This document shows positions 13,401 through 27,552 of a stretch of DNA of 64,000 nt, piece after piece. Below the pieces are notes generated by a model. It was not told the DNA's origin, searched no databases, and worked only from the letters and a program-made list of their open reading frames with translations. The stretch's first letter is position 1, and each line of letters begins with the position of its first letter. The DNA is from Promerops cafer (taxonomy: Eukaryota; Chordata; Aves; Passeriformes; Nectariniidae): positions 496,953 to 560,952 of the forward strand of contig VZSE01008843.1 in NCBI GenBank assembly GCA_013398275.1. Direction: 5' to 3'. Made by a program: the position numbers and the translations under genes.

Positions 13401-15177
13401 ATTTGGAATAAAGGCATAACAGATGCATAATCTAATTATTGTAGGTGACCTTAAATATATTCTATATGCCCTCAACAGAGCCCCCACAAGTTGTGGAGTG
13501 CCTTTCAGCATAAAAATGTTCTGAGAAAATACCAACCCTTGCTAAAGGCCAGAGCAGACACCATACATGAAAGAGTGCTCCAAAATAACATTGAAGTGGA
13601 CATAAACAATGTGTGTCCTCTGTGCAAGGACAAATTCCACTATCTCATTCCTGTCCTGTTCCTGAACTTTGGATGTTAAGGCCCTCTGGGATCTGATAAT
13701 GAGATTAAAATATTTCACTTATGAAATTAGCTCTTATAACACACATGGTCATCTTAGAAGAGTCCAGTGCTGGAGCAGTACTGGAAGGGCAGTATATCCA
13801 CGATGGAAACACCTCCCAAAACTGAGGACTGATTCTTTGCCCCATGCAAGTGATTGCTACTTGCAGTACATATACATGGCAATATTTTTGGAAAACAGAA
13901 ACCCACAGAAAATCTTCAACCACAATATCTCCTGGTCTGATGCTGAGGTATAAATAGAACCTATAGAATAGAATATAATAGTGTGCTTTCTTTCCTCATG
14001 CCAAGCCACAACAATACACAGTAATGGGTGCTTCCCATGTTATTCTTGCTGTGGGACAGACAGAGTCTAGCTCAGAAGCACCATGGTGAAAAAGCACAAC
14101 CCTAATTGCCTTGAAATTGGGTCTAGAGGGAGCAGTTTCCTGTCTAAACCTGCTGTGCTAATTATAGTCCTGCAAAATGAACATGAACTCTGACCCATGT
14201 TTGCAGACATAGCTCAAAGACAGCCCTTGGCCAGGAGCCCGTGGCAATCTCCAGTGGGTCCCAGAGCTCATGAATCTCCAGGAAAGCAGATCCTCCATGT
14301 GTACATTGACAGAGGAGAAAAAAATATCAGCTGGACAAAGAAATTATAAACAAAATCTGTAACACAAACATGGTGGGTGGAAATTCAAGAAGAGTAAAGA
14401 TGGCAAATGAACCTTGTGAAAGTGTATTTGTCTATGCACAGCCTGGAAAGTAAAGATTGTTTTATTATTGAGATATGAAATTGAAGGGAGTCCAAGTTCA
14501 GACTCTGGTTCTTGTAGACACTTGTTTCATATTTTTCATCATGTCAATGATTCTATGCTTCAGAGCTTAGAAAAGGCTTTGAAGAGCAGTGTGCCAGGTG
14601 CCCTTCTCTCTGCAAATGGGGAACTTGTAATTCCTCTCTACATGTCTCATTTTTTTGCAGGAGCCCTTCCCCCTCCCCTGCAAGGAGGATAGTTTAAAGA
14701 TGCAGACATAGCTACAGACTTCATAACTTGTAAATTGAGATTGCCATAAAACTCTAGGTTCTGAAGGAAAGAAAATGCATGAAAAATAATTTTTAAAAGT
14801 CATTTAAATGTGTCCAAAGTTTAATTTCCTGGGGGTTTTTCAGCAATGGCAAAGTGAGCTGAGCCTTCTTGGATCCTTGGTAATTATCAGGCATCCTGAA
14901 ACCATAGTTTGCTTGAGGATTTAGATCCTATAACTGAGATTCTGTATTTGACATATAAATGGAAATCATGTTGTTTAAAAAATTTGAATTAAAAAAATAA
15001 TATCTTAGAGGGCATAAATGAATGAAGAGAGTGTCTCTCAATCCATAAGAAATGTGTCTTTCCACATGGGTCAGCAGTGGCATGTAAACTATCATCAGCA
15101 AGTTTTCCTGGAAAGGTGTAGCAGAGAAATAAATCATTGGACCTGTTCACTGGGACCTTGGAGAGGGGAAGCACTTC
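10411..15177. other. Intergenic, one copy of an unidentified repeated motif
   Basis: There is no recognisable gene. The only structured item is the motif at 12290-12345, which recurs at 16221-16275. The frames at 13491-13953 and 14468-14803 overlap on opposite strands and look like chance. Confidence 0.55.
12290..12345 (+). repeat. Unclassified repeated motif, copy 1
   Basis: About 55 bases beginning gtgatgacaaggggaaacac recur at 16221-16275 with roughly 80 percent identity by eye. Both copies share the order tgatgacaaggggaaaca, then gtcga, then a T run, then taaaagtt and ctct. Similarity fades on both sides. I cannot name the family. Confidence 0.5.
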
Positions 15178-15670
15178 ACACAGAACCACAGATTCATGTC
15201 TTGAGTTGGAAGGGACCCAGAAGGGCCAATAAAGTCCTGGCCCTGCACAGAACATCCTGACAAGCCCATCATGCGCCTGAAAACATAATCCAAATATTTC
15301 TTGAACTCTGTCAGGTGTTGGGCTGGGACCACTTCCCTGGGGAGACTATTCCAGTGTCCAACCACCCTCTGGGTGAAAAAGACTGTTCCTGATATCCAAC
15401 CTAAACTTCCCCTGACTTTTCTTCAGGCCATTCCCTCGAATTGTGTCACTGGTCACCAGAGAGGAGATCAGTGTCTGCCTCTCTGCTTCCCCTGCTGAGG
15501 AAGTTGCAGACTGCAATGAGGTCTCCCCTCAACCTCATTCAGGCTGAACAAACCAAGACCTCAGCTGCTCCTCCCATGGCTTCCCTCCAGACCCTTCACC
15601 ATCCTCACAGCCCTTTGAATACTCTCTAATAGCCCTATATCCTTCCTACATGCAGCGCCCAGAACTGTAC
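15178..15670 (-). mobile_element. CR1 LINE 3' fragment, about 490 bases
   Basis: Reverse translation gives VGHWNSLPREVVPAQHLTEF near 15365-15300 and GCSVQGQDF near 15255. The same motifs occur in the plus-strand CR1 at 52.3 kb (VGHWNRLPREVVAAPSLSDF and GCPVQGHKL), so both are copies of one CR1 subfamily or close relatives. The 3' end is at the low coordinate, where the tail is degenerate (cagaaccacagattcatg). The copy extends into the CR1 thumb and connection region before truncation near 15670. Confidence 0.88.
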
Positions 15671-18600
15671 ATTTTTTAAAGGAGTATTTTTAAACAGGTC
15701 AATTAATCCATTGCAGTCAGTCACAAATCCCATTTAATTTTCTTTCTAAGCCTGGAAGAAGGCATTATAGCCAAGGTTGCATGATTAGATATTAAGTGTT
15801 TAAGGACAGTAGGCTTTTCATTAGGAGGGTTTTGAAAAGCATCCAATTTCAAAAGTGTTGTTGAGCCTCCTAGCCAAATCTAAAATGCCTAAAATGTGTG
15901 TAGGATCACGCTTTATTGATTAATTGATTTCAGACAGCAGTAATGAATGGAACATGTTACATCCAAATGAGAGCCTGGCCTAAAATTCTTCAGTCTTTAG
16001 TAAGGAGGGCTGATGATTTTGTCTTCAGCCTCAAAAGGGTAATTGTTATTCAGTTCAAAAACTCTTTGCCCTGACAAATCTGAGCACTGTTTATCAATTC
16101 ACTCAACTAAATACATCTGGCAGCGGCACGAGGTTCTGAAAGGTTTTGCAGCCAGGATGGGATTACTGGTGTCGCGCCTGTTACCAGAGGTAACTGGGTA
16201 CAGCCATCAACACTGGTGACGTGATGACAAGGGGAAACATCCCAGAGTCGACTGCTTTTTTGCTAAAAGTTTCTCTGAACTTGGCTGTGTGAAAAATTGG
16301 AGTAAAGGGAATGTTCAGCTTCCAGGTTTCCAGGTGATGTTAGTCACACTGGAATTAATAACACTTAGAAACAAAATGCCTTCTTGCAAAAATACAAAGT
16401 TAACTCTGGTAGAAATTAATATCTTTTCATTAATTCAGGCACTGAACATAATTGAGAATGCATCTGTTTTTATCACATGAGAAGCCCACAAAGCATCCAG
16501 CATTTTGGGGATTAGGGAACAAAAGGAATATACAGCCATTGGCCCGATGGAATTTCCATCCCAACAGAAAAGAAACCCATGTTTTCACATCTCAACACGA
16601 AAGAAAAAATGAACGCATGCCTTGGAATTATGAAACTGTGGTTGAATTTCCAAGAAATCTTAGCAGCTGTGATTGAGCCAAATGCCTCAAGCCAGGAATC
16701 CTGATGAGAGCACATTAGATGAGGAGAGAGTGTTTGGGATGCTTGTGGCAAGGAACGTCTTCAGGCTGAGAGAGGTCAGAGGAGCTGCTCAGAGAGCAGG
16801 TCAGGCTGCTGTGATGGTGACAACAATGTGGAACCAGGGCTTCTCTCAAAGGGACTACAGGAGAAAACAGCCAGAGATTAACTAAAGAAAACAAGAACTT
16901 GGTATCATGCATTCATAACTGGCTGATGTTTCCGAGCTCTAGAGTAGTGAGGTAATAGAGAGTCTTCATTCTGAAGAAGAGACTCCAAAACTCATCTTCA
17001 AGAGAAAGCCTGAGTAGGAAATTTATTTCAGCTGTATTTTCTGCAATTCCTTGCTCCTTTCTGAGCTCCTTGTCTGTCTCAGACACTCAGATACAGCTCA
17101 AGGAAAAATAACTTTTCATATTAAAAAAAAGACTAAGATTAAAAAATCAAATCCTGATGATCCTGTCACTTCAAACTTTTATTTAATATGTATTCAAATC
17201 TCTATCTTCAGGAGAGCGAAGGAAGGGGCAACTGGAGATAGGTAACATTTGACTGTCATGTGCACAGGCCATACAGCAGATAAGACTGTTAGGATTTCAT
17301 TTTGATAATTCATCCCAAAAGAGAGACAAACTGAACTGCGAAGTCACTGCTCACAGGAACATTTTAAGATCATGTGAGACCCGTCAAGCCAGATTGGAGT
17401 GTCTCATAAGAATCCCTTAGTAGCTGCTAATCAGTCGTTAGGTTTTTAGTCCATGAAACTCCTGATCCAAGAGGTGCATCAGCCCTGGAAGAAGTCCTCA
17501 GACTATGCTCTAGGCTGCCCTGTCTCTCCTGCAGGGGACCTGCTGAGCTGGAGGCACATCCTCTGCCAAAACCTGTGGGTGGTCATCCCCTCCAAAATTC
17601 TCCAGAAGAACTTACTCCTGACATTTTGTAAGTTATAGGGGAAAAAACCGAGGTGTTATTTGCAAATATTAGAAAATGTAGTTTTCTGTAGTTACTTCTT
17701 TCCATTATCTACAGTGGCTACAGCTGTATTAGTGAATTAAATAAAGCTGCAACTTATCTCTGACCTCCTACCCTGATGAATCCTCCGTGCAAGGCAGGCA
17801 ATTTCTCCCATGTTTCCTGGCCCTGGATTGTCACCATCACTTCACATCATCCTCCCTTTCAGAATGATTAGTTCTGAGGGACAATAAATAGTATCAGGGA
17901 ACACAGGAAGAGAAAACATAAATTTTTTTGTCAGGATAAAGCATTTCAAATTACTCTGTCAATGAAGATCAGAAAGGATTGAAGTCATCCAGAGATTTGG
18001 AGTAGTAGTGAAACCCCCTGGCCCCAGATTGATGATAATTTCTTGAGGGATGATGAAATGAGGGCCTTTGAGTAGCTTGCAAAAGCAAATTATACAGGGA
18101 CTCCTGTTTGCTGGACAGACACTTCCCCCCAATCGATTAAAGAGAAAAAAAAGACACATTTTCTATTGTGCTTTTTCCTCTTTGGAACTGAATACAGAAA
18201 ATATTCTACTATTTCAAATTAACAGTCTGAAGGTTGAAAATTTCTGCCTTGGTCTTTGTGGTGGAAGAGTGACTGCATCCTGCACAACAAAATCTCCCCG
18301 AACAGCCAAGGCCTTATGCAACAAGGAGTACATTGCCATATCCTTCCTCTTTTTTCTCTTTTCTGCATTTTGTGCAGCAGTTGGTTCTATCAACACTTCA
18401 TTTTTCTTCAGTGAGAATCAACCTTTTATCCCAAAGGAACCCTGAATAGTAGCCTGAGCTTTTTCAGAGTTTTGAATGTTTGGATTCCTTCAGCAGAGGA
18501 GAAAAATGAAAGAAAACTTCATCTCTTCATCTGAAGGCTGTGTCTGACTCACCAGCTACTGGATGACAATTTGGAAAGTTTTAAACTCTCCTGACAGTTT

Positions 18601-21600
18601 TGGCCATTAATAACTGAGATGACACATGCTTTTTTGAGACTGCCAACAACCTCATCTGTTCAGGCTTTAGTCACGACTGTTGATTATTTTTATATCACTT
18701 AACACATTCATTTAATAAAATTGTTCACAAGAAGACTCTGGAAGGTAATAAGAAAACTCAGCAGGTGTCTATGGAAGGGTGTCTGGCTCCACAGCCCTTA
18801 TCAGCTCACCACAGTACTGGTGCAGAGCCTCCCAGTTCCTTCACTGGGATTTTGCTGGGATCCACGAGTCTCTGTGGCATCTGCAATTTCCCCAGGCATA
18901 AGCAAGTAGAGTAGTGCTCTAGAGAAACATGACACTGCTAAATGCCTTTAAAGTTTCCCTTCAGCTACAAATGATACTCTGTATTTTGGGAATTTAAGAT
19001 AAGAGGTCTTGATGCAACTCTCAGCATCTGCAACTTATTTCTGTATTATTCATATTTGCTTCCTGACTGCAGGGGTTGACCCAGAGCTGTGATAAAAATT
19101 AATGTCCCTCACATGCCACCGATTCTACAGGTTCAGACCACAGCCAGAAAGAGCAGCACCCAGTGGAGGCTGCAGCCACTGGGGCAATACAAATACATGA
19201 GAGGAAATTTGATGGTCTGGCATTGTGAAAGTTGAGGAGGTGATGATGCACAAGAGAAAGCTTTCAGAAAGTCCTGTTTCTCGGCTGTTAGCTGGGCATT
19301 TAAAAATGATGTAAAGACTTCACAGTCATGGGGACCAATTAACAGTGTATCTTAGTAGGGTGACAAAATATTGTGGGTATGTGTGTATATATAAAATATA
19401 CTCTTTCCTAACAGAGACTAGCACACCGTTCCTGCCCAAGAATCGCTGAAAATGGTCTGCCTTGGGCTTTTGTTTAAAAGTTACTAACAAGTAGCATGGA
19501 ACATGCCTGTTGCACATTGCATTTGGAGGAAAACTTGGCAAATAGCTAATTATTCACATCTCCCTGTGCAATCACAGCAATATTTCAGTTGCATTGAGTC
19601 TCTGGTTTGTCTCATGATGCACACCTCTGGAAGGAGACTTGCACTGACAGAGGGAACATTTTGTGTTCAACTGTTCACCCTGCTTAACCCTGGCCCTCCT
19701 TCTCCTCCTTCTCCCCAGCTCCACCAGCTGATGCTCTGACACGGGCTCTACTCATTCCCTGAGTGTGGACATCTGTCCCCCTCTCATTGTTCTGCAGGTC
19801 TCTGGTGCTTCTTGCAAAAAGCCAACACCTAAGTCAGTAATCAAATATCATGATCTGATATTTGATGCTTTTACCTCTTGGTTCTGTCTGCACTGCTGCC
19901 TGTGGGTGTTGGGAGGGGTTGGAATTTTGCCCCAGCTGTTTCTGAATTAGCCATGGACCGGGCTGAGCCCTGCAGCACTCCCCCAAGACTGGGGCTTGGT
20001 GGTCTTGCAGTGTCAGAAAGTTTGTTTTGCTCTTCCCTGTCCATTGCCCTCATCAGGGAATTGCAGGAAGCATTCCTGATCTGGCTGCAGTACAAGCAGC
20101 CAGAATTTCACTTGGATGAATTGTTCTTGTTGGAAACAACGTGTCCAATGTATTAGGCAAAAAAAAAAGGCTTTTCTTTTGATGTCAGCTGTTATGCAGG
20201 TTCTTTTATCTCAGCAGACTTTCATTCACAGATCTGTTTACTGTGGTGGTTGAGTGAAAATCCTGAGTGGGAATTAAAGACGTTGGGTCTCTGGCAGCAC
20301 TGCAGTGCAGTTTGAATTTAATTTTTTTTCCCTTTATGCTATTACCATTAGATTTCATCTACTACCCCTAAATGTTGTTCTTAGGGGCTGTGAATCACCT
20401 GCTTTCTGCAGAGATCCATTCCTTTAACCAGCACTAAACTAAGTCCCCAAGCACCTTCTAACATTAAAAACGCTACATTAATTTAAATGTTCTTCCTCCC
20501 TCTATTTTTTTTTTTCACAATCATCATGAAATGTGAAGTAAACCTCAGGAAAAGAGGAAGTAGAATAGGTCCAAGTTCCCCACAGCAGAAGCACAACAAG
20601 CTACTACTCACAGCAGATAAAACAATTCTGTTAGGGTTTGCTGCAGTTAAGGACAGAATCACAGCACAGGAACCAGAACGGGCAGGGACTGGAGTCCTTG
20701 CTAAGTGAGGACTCTCACCTGGAGAGCAGAGGGATCCCTTGCTGGAACTCTGCAGTGCACCCCAGCTGTTGGCTTTGCATCAGAGGCTCAGCTTGAAGGT
20801 GAGGGAGAAGAGTTGTCTGAAATCAATATAGACAGTGAGAAGAAATGGAATAGAGTGGAAATAAATAATTAGGGGTTAAAGAGAAGAGCAAAAACAGCTG
20901 CAGAGGGCAGAAGGAAGAGTAGGCAGGAAAGAGGCTGAGTGCTGGCAAGCTCAGGCTCAGCAGCCCAGGGAGGGCTCTGGATATGGAGCAGGATTCTTCC
21001 AGGACAGCATTTCCTGTTGGCTTAGGGGCTGTGATGAAACCAAAATCAGTTGGGGAATGTGGATTTCTTCATGCACTTCTGTGGTGGCAAAAGCATCACC
21101 ATTGCAGATGAAAAGTGCCCCTTTTTTGGAGTTTCATGAGAAATAGGACTGCTCCTCCACCAGTGTAAACTGATTTGTCCAGAAGGACCTGTCTGGAATA
21201 ACTACCCCACTTCCAGTGTCCTCACAAACAAGACATTTTTCCCACACAAACCTGACCTATGGCAGTATCATGAGCAGGGTAGGAAAGTGATCTCCTCTAA
21301 TTTAGCTTTTCCTGAGGGTAATTTCTTACATTGCTATACCCTAAAATCTACCTACCCTTCCACTCCATCCCCGTCCTGCAGCCTTCACAAGGTGGCAGAA
21401 AAAGAGGATTCAAGCAAATTGTAAAAGAAATCCATGTACATGTGTTTGTGGGCTTACATTGGAACAGCCAGCCTTTCACTGGTGCTGAAAGGAAGCTTAA
21501 CCACTGTCACCAGCTTTGGGTCACTGACAGGTACACACAAAGGGGAGCATGAGGTCCTCTACCAGAACCTGCCTGGTCAGCTGTGGAGAACTGCATGCAA

Positions 21601-24600
21601 TGGAAAGGAATGAGAATAATACCAGGAAAGGCAATTTTTCACCCAAAATGAAAGGTGGTGGATTAAAGGAGTATGTTAGATTTGTCTGGGCAGATCCCAA
21701 GCACCTGATCTCTGGGAATCATATTCAAAATTTAGCTTTCTAATCTCCTACCAAGCTTTATTGAGCTCCTGTCTGTGGGACAATGGCCTTACTGAGATCT
21801 AAGCATAGCCCAAGGGATCTATTTTTAGCATGCTAAAACATTCCAGAAAAGGTGATAAAAAGGGTGTAAATCTGCAGTTGGACCCCAGGGTAGAAGGTTG
21901 TGGGGAGGCAGTTGATGAAAAATGGCTTCTCAGGGAGAGTGCTCCTTTTGGAGCACTTGTGGCATCTTGGCAAAGGAATAATCTATTCCCTCATAAACAC
22001 AGTCACCACTCTGAGTGCCACTGCTCTGAATCAGTGCAGCTTGCAGCCTCTGGCTCTGATGACATTTTTGACTTCAATTGAAAGGCAGGCCCATGGCTTT
22101 TGAGAGAATGATCACTGCCAAATTCAAGAGCCTCAGCCCTTGTTCAGGCGTTTATTGCCAGGCATGAAAGGAGAAAACTGCCATGTAAGTGATCTGAAGC
22201 AAACACGTCTGTCAGAGTTTGCCTTCTCTCCTGCCAGCTAACTGCTGACTTTGAAAGCAGTCAGGCTTGTGACAGGGTTTTTGACTCTTGGCTGGGCCAG
22301 AAACAGTTTTTCAGGATGATGTTTCAACAGACATGGGAACCTGTCTCCTGAGAGTGCTTGTCCTTGAGGATTCCCTTGGGTGGGCATGCAGCCCTTGCAT
22401 CATCATTTGCAAGTGATTCAAACTTCATCTCGCAGCCACAAGTTCTGACAGCTGGGGAGGCTGCAACAAACTGAGAAAAAACAGAGCTTTGGAGTCCCAG
22501 AAGCCAGGCTGTCAGGCACAGCTCTGGCTGTTCTTGAAAGTCTTATTCCAAACCCACATCTTGTAGGAGTTACGGACAATAATGAAGGATAGGACTGCAG
22601 GTGTTAGCACCCTGAGAGCTAGCTAAGCCTAAGTCAGGTGCCTAAATAGCCTTGTGAATTCGGATAAAATGGGGAGATGACATAGGGTGGGATCACAGCA
22701 GATGGTGGGAAGTGACTGCTTCCTTTTGGGATGAAAGGAAGAGTGTAGAGGAATACACCTCTACTACTTCTGAACAAAGTGCTGTTGGTCACCACCCCAG
22801 GCTGATCTACACCCTGTGAAACAGGATCTGACTTGTGTAACTGCCTTACACCTCACTCTTATACAAGGTAGCATTTTGAATGAACATCCATCATTAATTT
22901 CTTGCACTTTAGGCTGATCTACAATGCTGAATTTAAATTATGCTGCTTTGGCCTCCTGCTACCATAAACCAAGCAGTTGGTTGTTAGTTATTTGAGTGAT
23001 CTTTCACCTTAACACGGGCTTTGCTTCAGAGTTGAATCTCCCAGGTAGCCACCATCCAGCCATTAACTTTTGAATTGCCACTCCAAAGAGCAGCTATCAA
23101 TTCACACTTGTATTCCCTGTGTTTTAGGATACAAGTACTGACTAAACTTCTCATAGCCAAAATAAATCCTTGCCTTACCTAGGTATCCTGTTTTTGAGGT
23201 ATCCAGCCAAAATCTTTTAAACAAAAGAGTTTTCACTGAAAAATTATCCTTCTGTTATTTAAAATTGACATATCTGAGCAATTGTGATTGCATAATGTAG
23301 AAGAACATCAAGTGTCTCTGCTCTTGAACTTGGGCTCTCATTTCACTTAAGCTAACACATGCAGAGCAGATCACTGCTTTCAGTGATATGCATAAAATGC
23401 TGCAGTAAACTGATTGGGACTCCTCTGAATTCCTTCCTGAATTTAAAACAGGGATATGTGAGTCCCTTTGGAGGTGTGCATTACTTCTCTGTGTGAGACA
23501 GTACCTATATGCTAATAATGGTCATGAAAAGTGCTGGCTGCCCCTGAAAACTGGCCACTGTCTTATTTGCATGAAACAAAAATTAGCAAGCTTTTTTGGT
23601 CTGTCTTGCTAAAGATCTCAGTCTGAACCAGAGAAACTAAACAACAAGCTAAATTCTCCCCTTGTGAGTCAATGAACTGCTGCCAATTTCAGTGGTGCTT
23701 TTGTCTGTGGCCATCCGCTCAACATGAAAGGGAAAGGCTCCTAAAGGAGCACTGACCATTGCACAGATGTTGGGTGGGGTTTTCAAAGCCATAATGGGAA
23801 CTGGGCATCCAAATTCCCTACAGGTTAGCGGGATCTGACTTATGGATTTCCTTAGTCAGCTATGAAAAACAGCTGTAATGTTTAAAAATATCCAGTCCCT
23901 TCTGACTTCGATCAGAGGCCTAGAAGATACTATCAGTTAGATTGACTTGTGCTCACCAGACTGTCTGCAGAGTGATTGTGTAAGAAGCAGGAAAGATAAA
24001 CTCCTGTGGCATTGCCTCTCATGCCATGATAGCAGAATATATGAGGAATAACAACAGGAAGCAAAAGGAGGTCTCTTGAAACAAGAAAATAATAGCTTTT
24101 GTAATGATCCAAAATCTGTGCTGTGGAACACAGCATTCTCCATACCCAGTCATACACTAGCCTCTCAAAGAGTGAGTAGATTTGTCAGGATCCTGATGCA
24201 AAACTGTCTTAATTGTCTTTGAGGACACATGAGCTCTCAGCTGAAGTTCACTGAGTTTTAGCCAGTGCTGGAATCAAAGGGTCTTCCCTGGGCAGCTGGA
24301 AAACTAGGAGAAGGAGCAAACATCATCATGACCAAAGGCCATGCTAGAGGATTCACATCTGCAGGGGCAGGAAGTAGCAACCCCTCAACTTTGGGCCAGA
24401 TCAGCCTCGTATAAAAACAGAAAAAAATAGAAAATGTTGAAAGCCCTGGCTATCACACTTCTGATTAATCAAATTTTCTCATACCTAAAACTTACATAAA
24501 ATCCCAGCCAGGCCAGGGTCTGTGTTTCAAAGACCAAATGAGAACCATGTGGAGGATCTTTGGCTTTGTTTATTATTTTTAGCCTCACATAGGGAGGAGT

Positions 24601-27309
24601 AATGGTCCAAAAATATCTAATTGCTGCTATATAAGGCACTGCTATAGACTGTAGCTGGAGCAAGTTAGTGAGAATGTGAGTCTTCATGTAATACATAACA
24701 CTGAGTATGATGCTGCTATGGTGAAAGACTGAGTCCTTAATTTTAGCCAAGGGAATTGTATGATATGGGTAATAGCAGGATGGCAAGTGTGATGTTCCAG
24801 CTCTTTGTGTCAAGTACTTATGAAAACAATCAACGTTCCAGCATTGCCATTAAGTCAGTTGATTTATTTCCAACTCTGCATGGTAAAATATTTCTAATAC
24901 TCCACATTTTTTCTCTGTTGCCTAATATCTCCTTTGTGAAAGAATCACACAAAATGCTGTAGGTTAGATATTCGAGTATTAAAAGCAACACATACAGAAA
25001 GGTTCTGACAGCTTGTCTTTCAAAAAGTTCAGATTAAATAACTTAAATGGCATTAACTTGAGTTGTCTGTGTGTGTGCGCTCATAGGAAGTTTTAAAGAA
25101 TGCTTCACTTTTAAAAAATTACAGCCATTTTCAGTTGGAAGGAGGAAAGCATGGCTCTACTCATTGTGCTTCTGTGCATTGCTTCAGTACCAGATCACTG
25201 CAGTCTTTGGTATTTCAGTTTAGAGTGCAGTGACCTAAATAGTCTGGGAATGTATTTTTCTTACTAGGAATTATATGTGGGAGCAGACTTGGCCTCTCAG
25301 TATCACTAAGGCTAAAGTTTCCTGACCCCTGTCAGTCAGTCCACATGTGTGCTTTTCTAATTAAATCTCCTGCCTGATTTGACCAGGATATTTCTAACAG
25401 CATGGCTCCCCATAAGAAAGAGGAGTAAAGTCAGGAAGGTGATGAGACTCACAGCCAAAAAGACTGAATCACTTGTGCTGATGTAAAAGTTGTCTCAGAA
25501 TTCAAAGATGTTTGAGCTTAAGGATACGCGATGGAAGATGTGGGAAGATGAGGAAATGTGGAATTGCAGGAACACAAGGGATCATGAAACTGCATTTGTC
25601 TGCATCAAAATGTGCCTTGACAGAAGCGAGTTTAAAGAAGCATGGAGAGTGAGCATGGTTAGCATAAGAGAAGAAGAGGGTGCAGAGAACTGGAGAAGAA
25701 TATATTCATGCTCTTTTAAAGGAGGAAACCAACTCTAGGCTGTAGGAAAGAGGCTTCTAGGAAACCTGGAGAGAGACAGAACAGTCTAAAGAGCTGCATT
25801 CACTATAACAGGCTGTGAGTGGGGCAGTCAGTCATGGAATAAAGATATTTTACAAAAAATCCATACTTAAAGAGTCTCTTTTACCAAACTGACAGTTGAG
25901 CTGGATATCTCAGGAGGGGTGACTGAAAAGCCCAGTCAGACCTGCCTATCTATCAGTCCTACCACATGGGCAAGACTGTAATTAGGAGCCTACAAGGCTA
26001 AGCTGCTGCATTCCTAGCTCAAAATGAAAACCTTTTCTCAAATTCCTGAGACATCTCTGGACTCAAGGTGGAGCTGAATAGTGAGTGGGAAAAGATTATA
26101 TATTTGGCTTTCATTAACATAATTCAATGCTAAATTCTTTTAAATCTGTCCTCTGTTTACCAGTTCCATGGGCAGCAGAATAATACTGGAGTTGCTGTGA
26201 CCAACAATTAGTTCTCAAATAGGGCAAAAATAAGCCCAGTCTTGCCCAAGGAATCAGAGTTGCTGTATCCATAGTTACTGCAAAGAAAGCATCCTCTGTT
26301 GAGATACATGTTTAAGATCCAGGCTTTTAAAAAAGCTCTTAAATAGTTTTTGCTATTTCTTTTTCCCTTTACCTATTAGTTTAGGTATAGCTAATTATGG
26401 AAAACAGAGTTTGAGTTCTCCATATTTACTCTTTTATATTTAGCCAGTTAACAAGCTTCTTGATTCTTCCAATCTTTTTACTGTTTATTGAACAGGATGT
26501 AAGTATAAGAACTAGGAATGTTACACAGTTTTTCTTCTATCTTGGTAAAACCTTTGGAAACCTGGATACATGGCAGACAGCAGTAACAGCTCACATGCTG
26601 TCAAAGGGCTCGAGCAGCAAACAGAACTTTATGAGTTGTTTTACTAAATCATTTCAGCACTGCACAAGAAATTTGTGTCCTACTGGGCAAACTTGATTTT
26701 ACTTTTTGTGAAGTCTCATGGACATGTGTGTGATATACTGTCAACTGAAGGTTATCTGTTGACAAATGATGCCAGCAACAAATTAACAACCTAATCCAAA
26801 ATACCTTCAGAGACATTAGAGGTATCCTATGATTTTCCTTATGCTTCCAAAACTATTGTGTGTCTCACCTTCTTCTTTAAAAAGACAGATGTTCCAAGGA
26901 TGGCATGATCTAAGCTTTAATTAACATATTCTTTGCGTTATCTCTTCTGTGTACTCTGCCTTATCCAAATAGTCTTAAAATAATTTCACAGGGGATCATG
27001 AATATAGCATATGAATGACTTCCTGTGAACACACTCAATGCATATTCTTGATTCCCTTCTTAAATTGTTCTTCCTTCCCATTTTAGAGTTATTTTGTTTT
27101 CTCCAGAATGCCAAACCATGCCCTCTCTCCTATCAGCTGCTTGTGATAGGATGAATAATAAAAAAGGATAAGACAGGTATGACATTTAACAAATCTGAGC
27201 CTCATCAAAGAAGGGCTTCTGGGTGTTTTAATGTATGTTCTTTTCTGGCTGGTGGTACTAGAATATGTTGGCATTTGTGTAGTTGAAAGAAATAAAGACC
27301 AAGTGTATT
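15671..27309. other. Intergenic 3' flank of TG, largely featureless
   Basis: No gene, RNA gene or clear transposon is visible in about 11.6 kb. It holds the second copy of the repeated motif (16221-16275) and some T-rich runs, for example near 20,505. Paired frames at 19,870-20,156 are open on both strands but have no recognisable product. I looked for CCN4, the next gene past TG in mammals, and saw no cysteine-rich CCN exon. Confidence 0.55.
16221..16275 (+). repeat. Unclassified repeated motif, copy 2
   Basis: This begins gtgatgacaaggggaaacat and continues through gtcgactgcttttttgctaa and aaagtttctct, in the same order as the copy at 12290-12345. It lies in a stretch with a few CpG sites (ggtgtcgcgcctg just before), which is unusual for this AT-rich region. 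That is compatible with a mobile element or LTR piece, but I have no name for it. Confidence 0.5.
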
Positions 27310-27552
27310 TGTTTTGGTTTTGCAGTTTTTATTGATACTTTATTTTTTTCAAATTAGTCTCTTTTGACTTAAAACACTAGCTGTAGTGCTTATTTTGTGC
27401 CATATTAATAAATTTTCTTGGAAACTACATTATTGAAAGGTCTACTTGACTTGTTGAGAAAGTTAACTAAAGGAAGTGTTGTTCATCTGGTGTGAGATGT
27501 TTGTGTGGATGTACAATTGTGTGACAAAGCCACCCCACAGCCCTGTGATTCC
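27310..27552 (-). other. TG: Probable thyroglobulin 3' UTR
   Basis: This is the sequence between the TAG stop and the paired AATAAA signals, roughly 240 bases, in the same exon as the C-terminal tail. The exact cleavage point is not visible. The low-coordinate boundary assumes cleavage 15-30 bases past the distal signal. No other open frame continues here. Confidence 0.55.
27328..27344 (-). promoter_or_regulatory. Two polyadenylation signals (AATAAA) of TG
   Basis: On the minus strand AATAAA occurs at 27339-27344 and again at 27328-27333, about 210 bases past the TG stop. These are the first canonical signals after the stop. The region just beyond them is not strongly GU-rich, so the exact processing site is uncertain. 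Confidence 0.55.

Noticed and set aside
19871..20156. Overlapping frames of 74 and 92 codons on opposite strands
   Set aside because: Both are open because the local sequence is GC-richer. Neither has a recognisable domain or splice borders.
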